Part shown: positions 43,582 to 53,256 of the stretch, one piece after another
Layout: each line of letters starts with the position of its first letter
Position numbering within the stretch: position 1 is the stretch's first letter
Notes under the pieces: generated by a model
What the model was told of the DNA's origin: nothing
Seen by the model: the letters and a program-made list of their open reading frames with translations, nothing else
The model's database searches: none
NCBI GenBank assembly: GCA_019695175.1
Contig: JAIBAM010000015.1
Coordinates: 1 to 55,291, forward strand
DNA from: Bdellovibrionales bacterium
GTDB lineage: Bacteria; Bdellovibrionota; Bdellovibrionia; Bdellovibrionales; UBA1609
DNA length: 55,291 bases
Direction of reading: 5' to 3'
Position numbers and translations under genes: made by a program

Positions 43582-44628
43582 ATGAACCTCTTCTTTCGAA
43601 TTTTTTTCATGTTATCTCTTATTATTGTGTTGTTACTGGCTTGGTTTGGTTTTGGACGTTATGAAATGCGATTTATAACTCAATTCCAGAATCCGCCCAC
43701 GATTAAAATTTTGACCGATCATCCTGAGGTTTGGTACCGATTGTTAACGAGAAATCCTGTAATTCAGGACTTTAGTTTGGAAATTGAGAGTCTACCGCGG
43801 TCGGAATGGATACAAAATAAAAATGAATTATCCTGTAGTTTTGTATCATTGAAGTCCTACTTTATCAGTGATTTGGTTGATAATGGGTGGTTGAGTCCCT
43901 GGCCTGAAAATGACCAAATCTGGTGGGATCGACTGTGGCCTGATTTTAAAGGGATACAAAGCGATCCCAATGATAAATATTTTCTGCCACTGTTATGGTC
44001 AGTGACCCAGTGGCAAGGGAATGAATTATTTCGAAAAAATGAAACCTACCAGTTATTAACTTCAGTGGATGAGGCTTTGTTGTTGGCCTATGACTTAGGG
44101 TTGCCAAACACAATTGAGTCCAATACGGAAAGTGAGGATGAACCTGAATCGGACTTTCTTGTTGGACAAATTTGGAGAACTCTTCAGCCTTTGGTTCATT
44201 TAAATTCTCCAGGTATGAGCGAAAAGGATAAAAGTGAGGATGAAAACAAAGATAAATCGACTCAGTTAACCCAAAACTTCGTTACAAGTTATATTGAGGA
44301 GTCCAAACCGAATTTAGGAGAAGAAGCTGAGTCTTTTAAAAATCAGTTGGGACTTTGGTTTTTGGGATTGGGAGTTTGTCCTCAGCACAAAATGACGGAC
44401 TTAGATCGTAAATTTTTAAATTGGATTTTTCGCCCTGAAATACAACTCAATCTTGTTACTGTAGCTCAGATGGCCTCCACAGCCACAGTGTCAGAACATC
44501 TTCATATAAATAACGAGTGGAAAGCTTCCTCACTCCGTACGTTTCCTCTGACTCGATTAAAACAGCGACAACTTCCTTGGTCTCAGGCCAGTTTGTGGCC
44601 ACAAGTTGTGAATGTAAAATCTAATTAG
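43582..44628 (+). CDS. Membrane-anchored solute-binding-protein-like protein
   Basis: From the ATG at 43582 the protein has 348 residues, with one N-terminal membrane anchor (LFFRIFFMLSLIIVLLLAWF) and no lipobox. The body resembles polyamine/iron-type periplasmic binding proteins in pattern (a CSFVSLKSYFISDLVDNGWL block, then YFLPLLWSVTQW), but is diverged and contains an acidic insertion (SESEDEPESD-like and KSEDENKDK). An in-frame TTG at 43546 is possible. No transporter genes are adjacent, so it may have another role. The 285 bases after it hold only AT-rich repeats (TATAACTATA-like). Confidence 0.5.
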   Translation: MNLFFRIFFMLSLIIVLLLAWFGFGRYEMRFITQFQNPPTIKILTDHPEVWYRLLTRNPVIQDFSLEIESLPRSEWIQNKNELSCSFVSLKSYFISDLVDNGWLSPWPENDQIWWDRLWPDFKGIQSDPNDKYFLPLLWSVTQWQGNELFRKNETYQLLTSVDEALLLAYDLGLPNTIESNTESEDEPESDFLVGQIWRTLQPLVHLNSPGMSEKDKSEDENKDKSTQLTQNFVTSYIEESKPNLGEEAESFKNQLGLWFLGLGVCPQHKMTDLDRKFLNWIFRPEIQLNLVTVAQMASTATVSEHLHINNEWKASSLRTFPLTRLKQRQLPWSQASLWPQVVNVKSN

Positions 44629-44913
44629 CCATAGTGCTGACTCCTGCAAGTTAGAATTCTGATTTTGTTTTCAAAATATATAACTATAAAACTATAAAAA
44701 TATATAACTATATAATTGTGGCTTTATTTTGTTTCAGGTTGAGATTTATGCAAACAAAAAAAATTGTCTTATTAGAACTCAATCAAATTGAAGCGTAGTC
44801 TTTAGTACAGAGTTTGTTCAATGTATAAGACTTAATCAAATCCTATCCTTCTTGATCAGTTAATTAGTTTTTAGACGGCCCTCTCTTTGCTTTCTACGTA
44901 GGCTGGGGGTGTC

Positions 44914-46611
44914 ATGAAACTTCGTATCAGTTCGAAACAATCCAAAACTTCTTTTTACCTGATAAGATTGGTTGCAATAATAACTCTTATATTTATGCTC
45001 AGTACGCAGTTTCAAAACTGTGCTCCGGTTGGAAATAGTGGAGTCTCTAAAACACAAAGTCTTTCAGGTATAAATAGTTGTAATTTACCTCCGACTTTAA
45101 GTAAGGGTCCTCAGGATTTAATGGTTTCTTCAGGATTGGGTACAAATGCTGGGACTGTTATCCCACCAAATATTATTTTTAGTCTCAGTTTAGGTTATTC
45201 CACCCAAGGGGTTAGTTTTAATTGCAAAGCTAGTGGTGTTGAAAGATTCAATGTTTCTTGTGATCAAAATAATAATGATAAGAATAGTAATAAAGTCACT
45301 TTAAGACTGGAAAATGAATGCATGTCAGGTCAAGCTAATGTGACGTTGGCGGCCACAGATAATCTCTGTCTTACAAAATCAAATGAACTTTCTTTTAAAG
45401 TTAATTTAAATAATTCATGTCCCACACAAATCAAAACAAACAATCCAGATCCTGAGCTTAATGATCAGTTCGGGGGTAAAGTGTCCATGTCCGGTAATTA
45501 CGCTGTGGTTATGGCTTCCAGTGACAATGAAAAAACATCCAATGCAGGTGCGGCCTACGTTTATTTTTATAATGGAACCACTTGGATTTTTAAACAAAAA
45601 TTAATGCCAACTGAATTGACATCACAATCTGAACTTTATTCAGCCGCAATTTCTGGCAATACCATACTTTTAGGGGCTCCCTTCCAGGGGGATCATGGTT
45701 ATGTTTATGTGTATAGGTTTAATGGAACTCAATGGATCAAAACTCAAACCTTAGAAGCCAGTGTTAAAAACTCCACTTATGATCAAGATCTTTTTGGATA
45801 TGACCTCTCTGTCGATGGAAATTTAATTGCTGTTGGAGCTCCGGGTAGCAATCGCGGGGACTATTCAAAATCAGTGGAGTCTGGAGCTGTTTTTTTATTT
45901 CAAGATAATGGAACAACCATCAGTGAAATAGCACAACTTAAATCCTCTAATGGTGTAGCTCATGATTATTTTGGAGCTACTGTTGCGGTATCAGGAATTC
46001 GTGTGGCAGTGGGAGCCCCTTCGAGTAGTACTTCAGATAAGACTATATTTACTGGTAAAGCTTATTTATTTACAAAAAATAACAATATGTGGAATGAAAG
46101 TATCTTAAACCCTGGAAGTGATTTGACCCCAGGGGCTCAATTTGGATCTGCGGTGGACGTGGATGATTCTAGAGTGGTTGTTGGAGCTAAAACTGGGTTA
46201 AAGACTGGAGGAAAAGAGAAGTCTGGTGTTGCCTTTGTGTTTAAACTCACAAACGGTGTTTATAATTTGGAATCCAAACTGACTCCAATTGATGGTGCTG
46301 ATGGTAATTTGTTTGGTGCATCTGTAGCGTTGTATGGAGAAATGATTTTGGTGGGGGCTCCAATGTATTCAATGGATAAAACACAATTCTCTGGAGCTGT
46401 TTATCAATATGCTCTGACTTCCAACCAATGGGTTCATAAATTCAAATTAGTTCCAAGAATGAATGATCGTGGCACGGAGGATCGATTTGGTGAGAGTGTA
46501 GGTACAAATGGAAACTGGATGATTAGTGGGTCTCGTTTAGATGATGAGGCCGGATCTGATGGAGTTATTTATTTAAATTCAGGTTCAATATTTTTTATTA
46601 AGTTACCTTAA
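44914..46611 (+). CDS. Surface lipoprotein with FG-GAP repeats
   Basis: The 565-residue protein has a signal segment ending STQFQNC (Cys36), an atypical lipobox with Asn before the Cys. After a Cys-rich first domain it has a series of FG-GAP repeats, recurring as D-x-FG followed by the pattern VS-x-x-G-x-x-x-V-x-GAP and A-Y-V-Y/F, about seven in all. Such repeats form integrin-like propellers for ligand or calcium binding. GGGGGTG lies 3 bases before the ATG. It is the first gene of a six-gene co-directional envelope cluster. Confidence 0.8.
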   Translation: MKLRISSKQSKTSFYLIRLVAIITLIFMLSTQFQNCAPVGNSGVSKTQSLSGINSCNLPPTLSKGPQDLMVSSGLGTNAGTVIPPNIIFSLSLGYSTQGVSFNCKASGVERFNVSCDQNNNDKNSNKVTLRLENECMSGQANVTLAATDNLCLTKSNELSFKVNLNNSCPTQIKTNNPDPELNDQFGGKVSMSGNYAVVMASSDNEKTSNAGAAYVYFYNGTTWIFKQKLMPTELTSQSELYSAAISGNTILLGAPFQGDHGYVYVYRFNGTQWIKTQTLEASVKNSTYDQDLFGYDLSVDGNLIAVGAPGSNRGDYSKSVESGAVFLFQDNGTTISEIAQLKSSNGVAHDYFGATVAVSGIRVAVGAPSSSTSDKTIFTGKAYLFTKNNNMWNESILNPGSDLTPGAQFGSAVDVDDSRVVVGAKTGLKTGGKEKSGVAFVFKLTNGVYNLESKLTPIDGADGNLFGASVALYGEMILVGAPMYSMDKTQFSGAVYQYALTSNQWVHKFKLVPRMNDRGTEDRFGESVGTNGNWMISGSRLDDEAGSDGVIYLNSGSIFFIKLP

Positions 46612-46625
46612 ACAAAGGTGAGGTT

Positions 46626-48854
46626 ATGTCTAAATTATTCTATATAAGAAACAAGCACAAAGACTTGATCTCTCATCTTTTAAATCTGAAGTTTTTGACT
46701 GTGCTTTCGACGATTTCTTTATTTGGTTATTCTGTTTATGCAATAGATATTGATGGAAAAGGGGCTCTACCAGGGGTGCAGGCTTTGTATTCTTTCAAAG
46801 ACTATCAATCACCTAGCAGTTCCTATACAAACAATTTTGTTCCTGACCTCTCAGGATCCTCAGTTCCATTGAACTTAGAAGTGGATAATCCAAGTCACTT
46901 TATCTTGTCTACCGATGAAAATGGGAAAGTGGGACTCACATTTAAAAGCGTTTCTGTGCTTCGTTCCAAACTGGCTGCAACAAGAATTGTTCAAAGCTGT
47001 AGTGCAAGTAATGAGATCACCATTGAAGCTTGGATTCGCAATCTTTCCGAAGAGCCTGTAGGTAGGCAACAACCGGTGCGCATCGTGGCTCTGGGAAAAA
47101 AGAATTTGGTCTCTAACAAGCCTGTGAGTCATACCGACTTGATTTATATAGGGCAGAAATATGATGGACTTGGATTGTACTCTGGAGCTTTAAATTTATC
47201 TTCCATGATCAATTTTAATTCCTTAGGATCACCCGGTACTCTTTTGTTTGGAAGTAAGATGCCAGCACAAAGAGTGGTCTACACCAAAGATAAAAGTGGA
47301 GTCTCTCGGTTTTGGCTAAGTAACTCCTCTAATACATTGATCTTGCAACAAGAGACCATCAATAGTTCGAGTTTGAGTATTTGGAACTCAGATCCAGATA
47401 AAGATAAATATTATTTGTCTATAGGAAACGAACCCTTCTACTCGGAGTTTCCAGAGTACGATGCTGGACCAGTTCCTGGAAAAGAATGGAAGTCTTGGTT
47501 GGGAACAATCTATTCTCTGGCAATATATTGCCAAGCATTGACCCGAAAAGATTTATTGGGGGATTTGGATCCTGGTTCTACTTTGCTTGCAACTTATCCT
47601 GTAAATCTCAATGCACCCATCACCCCAGAACTTGAAAGAGCTCAAACAATTTTTAAACGAATAACAGGCATAAAGACACCTATTGATAATCCTATTCTTC
47701 AAAAAATGGCAGACAAAATAAAAGAAGAAAAGGCTGATGAAGCGGCTTTGCTCGCTACCGACGATAGTAGTTTTTACAACATTACAGTGCGAGATATGGC
47801 GGCCAGGATGTCCACTCGAGATGAAACTACAAATACTCCTTTAAATGATTTAGTGGCGACCATCATAGGTGTAGCTCGTGATGATCTTCCTGCGACAGAT
47901 TTGTTGACAGGAAATTATTCTTATCGTGGAGATCCAAAACTGACCGCCGTTCCCAATGATGAAATTAAAGATTTCCTTTTATCAAATAATCACTATCAAT
48001 ATTTGGAACAAGGTCGTTATGATCTAAAAAAGGTTTTGATGAAGGTGGTGGGTCAAAAACTTTACAATGGTTCAACTGGATCTGTGGTGCCCAACCCGGA
48101 TACAGCAGGAGTGATCACTAGTCGTGCTTTTATGGCGGCTCATGCGGTTGCAGGAACCAATCGACGATTGGTTGAATATACTTTTAGGGAATTTCTTTGT
48201 ATTCCCATCAATCAATGGGCCGACACTTCTGGTACGGATACCTTTGTGGGAAGAGATGTGGATCGCGCACCTGGGGGTATTCATGAGAAGTATAAAACCA
48301 CTTGTCGATCGTGCCATTCTGTTATGGATAGTTTTCGCGGGGCCTTTGCTAAAGTAGACTTTTCAGCCAATTATGTTAAAAATGCTGATGTTTTATATGG
48401 TTTAAGTTCTGCCAATGAAAATGACAATACTTCCCCACTTATTTTATTTCAAAACCCAATAGGAATTGCGGGAAAAATGAACCGCAACAACACAACATTT
48501 CCAGAGGGCAATGCTGTGGAAAGTACAGCTTGGGTTAATAATGCCAATCAAGGATTAAATGCTTCTTATTTTGGATGGCCCGAGCTTTCTAAAAATCAAT
48601 CCACTCACCAAGGTTATGGTATCAATAGTTTCGCCACTTTGGTTTCGCAAAGTAAAGCATTTCCACGCTGTATGGCAATTCGGGCATTTCGTTCGGTTTG
48701 CAAAAGAGATCCTGGATCTCTTAAAGATGAAAAAGAATCACAAAGCGAAAAAGATTTTATCAGTGATATTGCCGCTGGTTTTTCTAGCACTGGTTATAAA
48801 TTAAAATATTTGTTTTCTAAGGTGGCTGCATCAGAGAAATGTTTAGGTAAATAA
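46626..48854 (+). CDS. Exported LamG-like protein with DUF1588-like CxxCH domain
   Basis: The 742-residue protein has an N-terminal signal segment (LTVLSTISLFGYSVYA-ID). Residues about 45-310 look like a LamG/concanavalin-type beta-sandwich (EAWIRNL, SIGNEPFYSEF, WLGTIYSLAIYCQALT). The C-terminal half resembles the DUF1592/DUF1588 modules: a helical region, then NRRLVEYTFREFLCI and the haem-type CRSCH (560-564) followed by SVMDSFRGAFAKVDF. The ribosome site AGGTGAGG precedes the ATG. It probably works with the Tat-exported DUF1501-like product encoded downstream. Confidence 0.75.
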   Translation: MSKLFYIRNKHKDLISHLLNLKFLTVLSTISLFGYSVYAIDIDGKGALPGVQALYSFKDYQSPSSSYTNNFVPDLSGSSVPLNLEVDNPSHFILSTDENGKVGLTFKSVSVLRSKLAATRIVQSCSASNEITIEAWIRNLSEEPVGRQQPVRIVALGKKNLVSNKPVSHTDLIYIGQKYDGLGLYSGALNLSSMINFNSLGSPGTLLFGSKMPAQRVVYTKDKSGVSRFWLSNSSNTLILQQETINSSSLSIWNSDPDKDKYYLSIGNEPFYSEFPEYDAGPVPGKEWKSWLGTIYSLAIYCQALTRKDLLGDLDPGSTLLATYPVNLNAPITPELERAQTIFKRITGIKTPIDNPILQKMADKIKEEKADEAALLATDDSSFYNITVRDMAARMSTRDETTNTPLNDLVATIIGVARDDLPATDLLTGNYSYRGDPKLTAVPNDEIKDFLLSNNHYQYLEQGRYDLKKVLMKVVGQKLYNGSTGSVVPNPDTAGVITSRAFMAAHAVAGTNRRLVEYTFREFLCIPINQWADTSGTDTFVGRDVDRAPGGIHEKYKTTCRSCHSVMDSFRGAFAKVDFSANYVKNADVLYGLSSANENDNTSPLILFQNPIGIAGKMNRNNTTFPEGNAVESTAWVNNANQGLNASYFGWPELSKNQSTHQGYGINSFATLVSQSKAFPRCMAIRAFRSVCKRDPGSLKDEKESQSEKDFISDIAAGFSSTGYKLKYLFSKVAASEKCLGK

Positions 48855-48891
48855 ATTATGATTTTTTTTAAAATTTTCTATGGGGGAATTT

Positions 48892-49575
48892 ATGACAAAA
48901 ATTTGGCATCAAAAAAAGATTAAATTATTGAGTGTGGGGAGTTCCCTTTTGCTGGTGGTGATTTTTCTAGGTCATGGTTGCAGCCAAATGGCTTCTAATT
49001 TAAGTAGTGTAAATTCCTCTTCTGAAGTGATGATCGGAACATCAGGGGGAACAACTGGTAGCAGTATTGATATTTTTCCAAACGCTTCGACAGTTTCTTT
49101 GATTTACAATAAACAATTGGTTGATAATTTAGTTTCTTGTACAGGGTTAGGTTTGGCGTCCACACAAACATTGGCGGAGTGGTCTAAAAGACAAAGTAGT
49201 TTTTCAGAATATGGTTATGCAACAGACGTGACCGCACCTATGTTGATGGCCATAGCCGCCGTTTCTGGTGAAATTTGTAATGATTTGGTCAGTACTGAAA
49301 GTGTTCTTCCTCAAGAAAAACGAAGAATTTTTAATGCCATTAACTTTAGTTCTGGAAGTGCAACTTGGGTATCGCAAAATGTAGCCGAAACAGTTCGTCG
49401 AATCACTCGATCTTGTTGGGCAAGAAATGAGACCTCGGAAGAGTTGGGAATTATTCAGGAAGAAGTTGCAACTGGATTGTCGGGCGTGAGCAGTAGTGAT
49501 CTTCAGCAAACAAAAAATATTGCATTAATGGTTTGCACTGGAATTTTATCCAGTTTATCTGGGATTACATTTTAA
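48892..49575 (+). CDS. Lipoprotein of unknown function in the CxxCH cluster
   Basis: The 227-residue protein has a Lys-rich n-region, a hydrophobic core and the lipobox LGHGC (Cys30). The mature part is Ser-rich, then mostly helical, with Cys residues in VSCTGLG, GEICND and RSCWAR. No domain recognised. GGGGG lies 5 bases before the ATG at 48892, preferred to the ATG at 48880. It sits between the CxxCH protein and the Tat protein and is likely translated from the same mRNA. Confidence 0.65.
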   Translation: MTKIWHQKKIKLLSVGSSLLLVVIFLGHGCSQMASNLSSVNSSSEVMIGTSGGTTGSSIDIFPNASTVSLIYNKQLVDNLVSCTGLGLASTQTLAEWSKRQSSFSEYGYATDVTAPMLMAIAAVSGEICNDLVSTESVLPQEKRRIFNAINFSSGSATWVSQNVAETVRRITRSCWARNETSEELGIIQEEVATGLSGVSSSDLQQTKNIALMVCTGILSSLSGITF

Positions 49576-49602
49576 ATTGACTTATTTTGATTAGGGGGAA
49601 TT

Positions 49603-51078
49603 ATGAAAAAAAAGAATAAACAAGAATTAGAGAACCTAAAGGATAATGAAAAAAAATCAGAAATGGAATTTATTTCCCCTCGAATCAAGTATCCTCATGG
49701 CGTTCCCAGGACGCGAAGAGAATTGTTAAAGGCAGGGCTTATCCAGTTTTCTGCAGCCATCACTTTACCTTCGATTTATCAATTGCTTATGAAATCTGAA
49801 GAAGCTCATGGACTTGATCTGGTATGTGGTGGACAACAGAATGTGAGCTCCATGGCTGTTTTTGTACAACTAAGTTTGGCAGGCGGAGCTGCTATGGGAT
49901 CAAATTTTGTCCCTCATGATGCTGGCGGGCAGTTACTTCCAAGTTACAATGTGTTAGGTTTGGGGGCGAGTGGTAATTTAAACATTACTCGGGAGTTTGC
50001 AAACAAAGCCCCTTTTGCAGGAAATAACGTCAGTGGAATGATTAATGGTATTCGTACAGGGGCTAAACCAGCAACATTGCAAAATGCTGTTTTTGCCGGA
50101 ATTCCAGTTCGTTCTCAAGATGACTCCACAATGAATAAATTTGATATAACTGGAGCGGTGGATCGTGCGGGTCTTAAAGGAATATCTTTACCTAGCTTGG
50201 GAACGGTCAATTCACCCACTGGGGGGCGGCATCAACCAGCCTACATTCAGCCGCCTGCACCTTTAATTGTTTCTAGCTACACCGATTTGGCGAATGCGAT
50301 TAATGTAGCAGGAAGCTTAGCCACATTGAATAGTAAACAAAAAGTCGGTTTATTTAGAATGGTAAATCGCTTAACTGTTGCTCAAGAGAGAACTTTGGCC
50401 TCCATGAGTGGTGGTTCACAGGTAGCTGCGCTTACGGCTTGTGCTTCATTAACGAATCAAACTTTGGTGTCCACTGGAACTACAGGGACAAGCCCGTTAG
50501 AAAACCCCGCGCTTGCAACCGTTTGGAATATTAATAACAATTCTGATCCGGGTTCACAAAACTTTGTATTTGCTGCCATGATGTACAACGCGCTTAAAGG
50601 AAACGCGGGAAGTGTAAACTTAACGATGGGGGGCTATGATTATCACGGGAATGCACGGACCAATACCAACGCTTCTGATACTGCAGCAGGGTTGGCGATC
50701 GGTAGAATTCTAGAGTCAGCGGCAGTGATGGGTAAAAAAGTATTTTTATGTGTCACTTCAGATGGGGGAGTAGGGTCAACTTTGTCTGATTCATCTGCAG
50801 TGAATTTTTCCTCAGATCGAGGTTCGGGTGGTGTCGCCTATATGATTGCTTATAATCCGACCAAGCCGCCATCAGCAAGTGGTTTTCAAGTGGGCCAGAT
50901 GACTCCGGGTCAGGCTGCTGATGATAAATTTATAACAGGAGATTCACCTGAACTGGCAGCCGCAGCTATGTTGGCTAACTATATGTCTTTCAATGGTAAA
51001 TTAGGATTGTTTGAAAATATAGTTTCTCGCGTGTTTACTCCAGAGCAACTCAATCAAGTGGTAAAAATTGCAGAATAA
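49603..51078 (+). CDS. Tat-exported DUF1501-like protein
   Basis: The 491-residue protein has a long charged n-region and then PRTRRELLKAG (Arg38-Arg39), a twin-arginine motif, followed by a hydrophobic segment, so it is exported folded. The C-terminal half has GGYDYHGNARTNTN then an alternation like the DUF1501 (sulfatase-like) core (the GxDTHG pattern). A Cys-rich site is present near the mature N-terminus (LVCGGQQ). GGGGG lies 4 bases before the ATG. In many bacteria DUF1501 genes are adjacent to DUF1592/DUF1588 or DUF1800 genes, as with the CxxCH genes here. Activity unknown. Confidence 0.75.
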   Translation: MKKKNKQELENLKDNEKKSEMEFISPRIKYPHGVPRTRRELLKAGLIQFSAAITLPSIYQLLMKSEEAHGLDLVCGGQQNVSSMAVFVQLSLAGGAAMGSNFVPHDAGGQLLPSYNVLGLGASGNLNITREFANKAPFAGNNVSGMINGIRTGAKPATLQNAVFAGIPVRSQDDSTMNKFDITGAVDRAGLKGISLPSLGTVNSPTGGRHQPAYIQPPAPLIVSSYTDLANAINVAGSLATLNSKQKVGLFRMVNRLTVAQERTLASMSGGSQVAALTACASLTNQTLVSTGTTGTSPLENPALATVWNINNNSDPGSQNFVFAAMMYNALKGNAGSVNLTMGGYDYHGNARTNTNASDTAAGLAIGRILESAAVMGKKVFLCVTSDGGVGSTLSDSSAVNFSSDRGSGGVAYMIAYNPTKPPSASGFQVGQMTPGQAADDKFITGDSPELAAAAMLANYMSFNGKLGLFENIVSRVFTPEQLNQVVKIAE

Positions 51079-51098
51079 TAGGTGGAGAGGGTTCATAT

Positions 51099-51129
51099 TA
51101 AAATTAAAAGAATTTTTCTTTTAATTTTA
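51099..51129 (+). repeat. Perfect 14-bp AT-rich inverted repeat inside the cluster
   Basis: TAAAATTAAAAGAA (51099-51112) pairs perfectly with TTCTTTTAATTTTA (51116-51129) over TTT. It separates the Tat protein gene from the next lipoprotein gene and could act as a processing site, an mRNA stabiliser or a weak terminator. Confidence 0.6.
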
Positions 51130-51148
51130 TAAAAAGGGGAGTGTGGTA

Positions 51149-52822
51149 ATGAGATGGTACGTTTTACCGTTAATTCTGTTTGGCGGAATGATTGCGGGAA
51201 TTTTTTTTAATAACTGTTCTTCACAGCATTCAGAGTTACTAAGTCAGAGTGCCGTTTCTGAGGAATCATCTTTAGTTCCTTGCTCTTACAAAGATGAAAT
51301 GGATCTCTTTTCTCAGACCTATCATAAATTCACCACTTCTAAATGTGCAGGTTGCCATGTGGAAGGCGGCGTTGGAAAAGGGGCTTTCGCTTCATCCGGC
51401 CTTATGGTGGCCTACAACTCGTTTGTTTTTGTTGGTTACGAAAAGCTTTCAGGATATGCGATCGACTCCAGCCATAATCCTCCTTATACCGGAATCGACA
51501 ATATTGAAAAAATTAATTTATTAAGGAAACAATGGGTTCAAGGGTTAGAAAATATTTCTCTTTGTGAGGGAGGTTATTCTACCAATCCAACAACAATTAA
51601 TGAGTCTGATCGATTAGAACTCAAATCAAAACCTATGTATCCATTAAAGGCATTAAAGGAAGGGGAAGTTAAAACATTTAGCTGGTCTTTGTCGCATTTG
51701 GAATCCGACTTGATTCAAAAAGACAATACAATTGCTCTTCCACAGCTGGGTGATGCCAAGTTCATGGTGGATATTAAAAGAACTAAATTTGGCGGCAAAT
51801 CTTATTACGTATTTTACAAGCCTCGTCTGGTTACAGATACTGTTGATATTTATATAAAAAGTATCTTAATCAAGCTGAATGGAAGATTGATTTCTCTTCA
51901 AACCACCTTCAAATATATTGATGCTTTTGTTCGTAAGCAAACGACCTCTCCAGTTGTTCTGGCACCGGGGGCCATGATTGCCGATGAAGTGATTATCGAT
52001 ACGGATTTAGTTTCAATATCGATAGGAACTTTAGAAGAAGCTTTAAATCTTCCGCCTCCTGAACCACCTTCACTGGTGCGTTTTAGTAAGTCAGATATTC
52101 AGATTAAAGAGACTATTGTAGCTTCTAGTGATAATTCTTCAAATCAAAATTTATTGGCCGTGGAATTACAGCTTTCCCCTGCACGTTCGGCTGATTATGT
52201 GACGGCGACAGTAGCCATTGAAAATACGAATGATGTAAATGCAGCATTAAATCGTAGGAGCATGAAGATTGTTGTAAACAATAAAATTGTAGAGGTAGAT
52301 CGATGGGATTGGGATTATCAAGTGGATACTTTGGCTGTTGTTTTCGCTCCAGGAGAAACAAAAAAGAATTTAATTTTCAAAATAAGCAATGATCAAAGAA
52401 TTGAACCTAGGGAAACCATTAATTTAAAAATCACTTCTGTGACCAACGCCGTGATAAATCAAACTGACAATAGTGATAAAGCGGTTATTACTATCATTGA
52501 CGATGATGCCCCCAATGTCGAGGGAGTCCCCACATTTTCTTCATTGATGCAGCCTGGAGGAGTGCTTTTTGAAAATTGTTTTAAATGTCATAACTCGGTA
52601 GATAACCGTGGGGGTTATAACTTGAGTGATTATGATTTGATGATAGCAAATAAAGTTTTAATTCCTTCAGATGTTACTAGTAAAATGTTTGTGAGAATGA
52701 ATGCAGAAATTTCTGGGTTAAGATCTATGCCATTACTGGATAACGGTACGGGCAGTTTGTTAGAGCCAACCTTAAGAAAAAAGGTAGAGGTTTGGATTAA
52801 AGGGGGAGCTAGAAATGACTAA
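51149..52822 (+). CDS. Lipoprotein with two CxxCH motifs and a Calx-beta domain
   Basis: The 557-residue protein starts at the ATG 51149 (GGGGAG 7 bases upstream) and has lipobox FFNNC (Cys23). Two haem-attachment motifs, CAGCH (66-70) and CFKCH (477-481), flank a beta-rich middle. Residues about 310-440 with VTATVAIENTN and ITIIDDDAPN look like a Calx-beta calcium-binding domain. Both haem regions resemble planctomycete-type cytochrome c domains (the second is followed by GGYNLSDYD). It overlaps the next gene by 8 bases. Confidence 0.78.
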   Translation: MRWYVLPLILFGGMIAGIFFNNCSSQHSELLSQSAVSEESSLVPCSYKDEMDLFSQTYHKFTTSKCAGCHVEGGVGKGAFASSGLMVAYNSFVFVGYEKLSGYAIDSSHNPPYTGIDNIEKINLLRKQWVQGLENISLCEGGYSTNPTTINESDRLELKSKPMYPLKALKEGEVKTFSWSLSHLESDLIQKDNTIALPQLGDAKFMVDIKRTKFGGKSYYVFYKPRLVTDTVDIYIKSILIKLNGRLISLQTTFKYIDAFVRKQTTSPVVLAPGAMIADEVIIDTDLVSISIGTLEEALNLPPPEPPSLVRFSKSDIQIKETIVASSDNSSNQNLLAVELQLSPARSADYVTATVAIENTNDVNAALNRRSMKIVVNNKIVEVDRWDWDYQVDTLAVVFAPGETKKNLIFKISNDQRIEPRETINLKITSVTNAVINQTDNSDKAVITIIDDDAPNVEGVPTFSSLMQPGGVLFENCFKCHNSVDNRGGYNLSDYDLMIANKVLIPSDVTSKMFVRMNAEISGLRSMPLLDNGTGSLLEPTLRKKVEVWIKGGARND

Positions 52823-53204
52823 ACTTAAAATCATCTTTTTATTATTTGGTATTTTATTTCTAGTTGTAGGGTTTCAAAATTGTGGTAGTGAACATCAACT
52901 TGGGAATAATAGTACATCTAATAATTCGTTGAGTTCTATCCAGTTTCAGAACCTTCAGAATAAAGCATTGGAAATATTATCAAATCGATGTGCCAAATGT
53001 CATGGTGGAGGCATTGGTTCCAACACACCCAACATAATGGATTTGAACGAATTAAAAACCACGAAATTTATTGTTCCAGGACATCCTGAAAGCTCCCCTA
53101 TATACTTGGCTATCATTGATGGTCTTATGCCTCAGGACTTTAAGATGATAGATAATGCCCCTGCAGAAGTTGTTATTTTAAGAGAATGGATTCATGAAAT
53201 GTGA
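52815..53204 (+). CDS. Small monohaem cytochrome c-like lipoprotein
   Basis: The 129-residue lipoprotein has lipobox GFQNC (Cys23) and one haem motif CAKCH (59-63), then GHPESSPIYLAIIDGLMP, where a Met could serve as axial ligand, typical of PSCyt-type domains. It is the last gene of the cluster and overlaps the one before by 8 bases. Likely an envelope electron carrier for the cluster. Confidence 0.78.
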   Translation: MTKLKIIFLLFGILFLVVGFQNCGSEHQLGNNSTSNNSLSSIQFQNLQNKALEILSNRCAKCHGGGIGSNTPNIMDLNELKTTKFIVPGHPESSPIYLAIIDGLMPQDFKMIDNAPAEVVILREWIHEM

Positions 53205-53256
53205 TTCAATTCTTATGAGCATTCATACAATATAATATTTATTTAAATTATATCAT

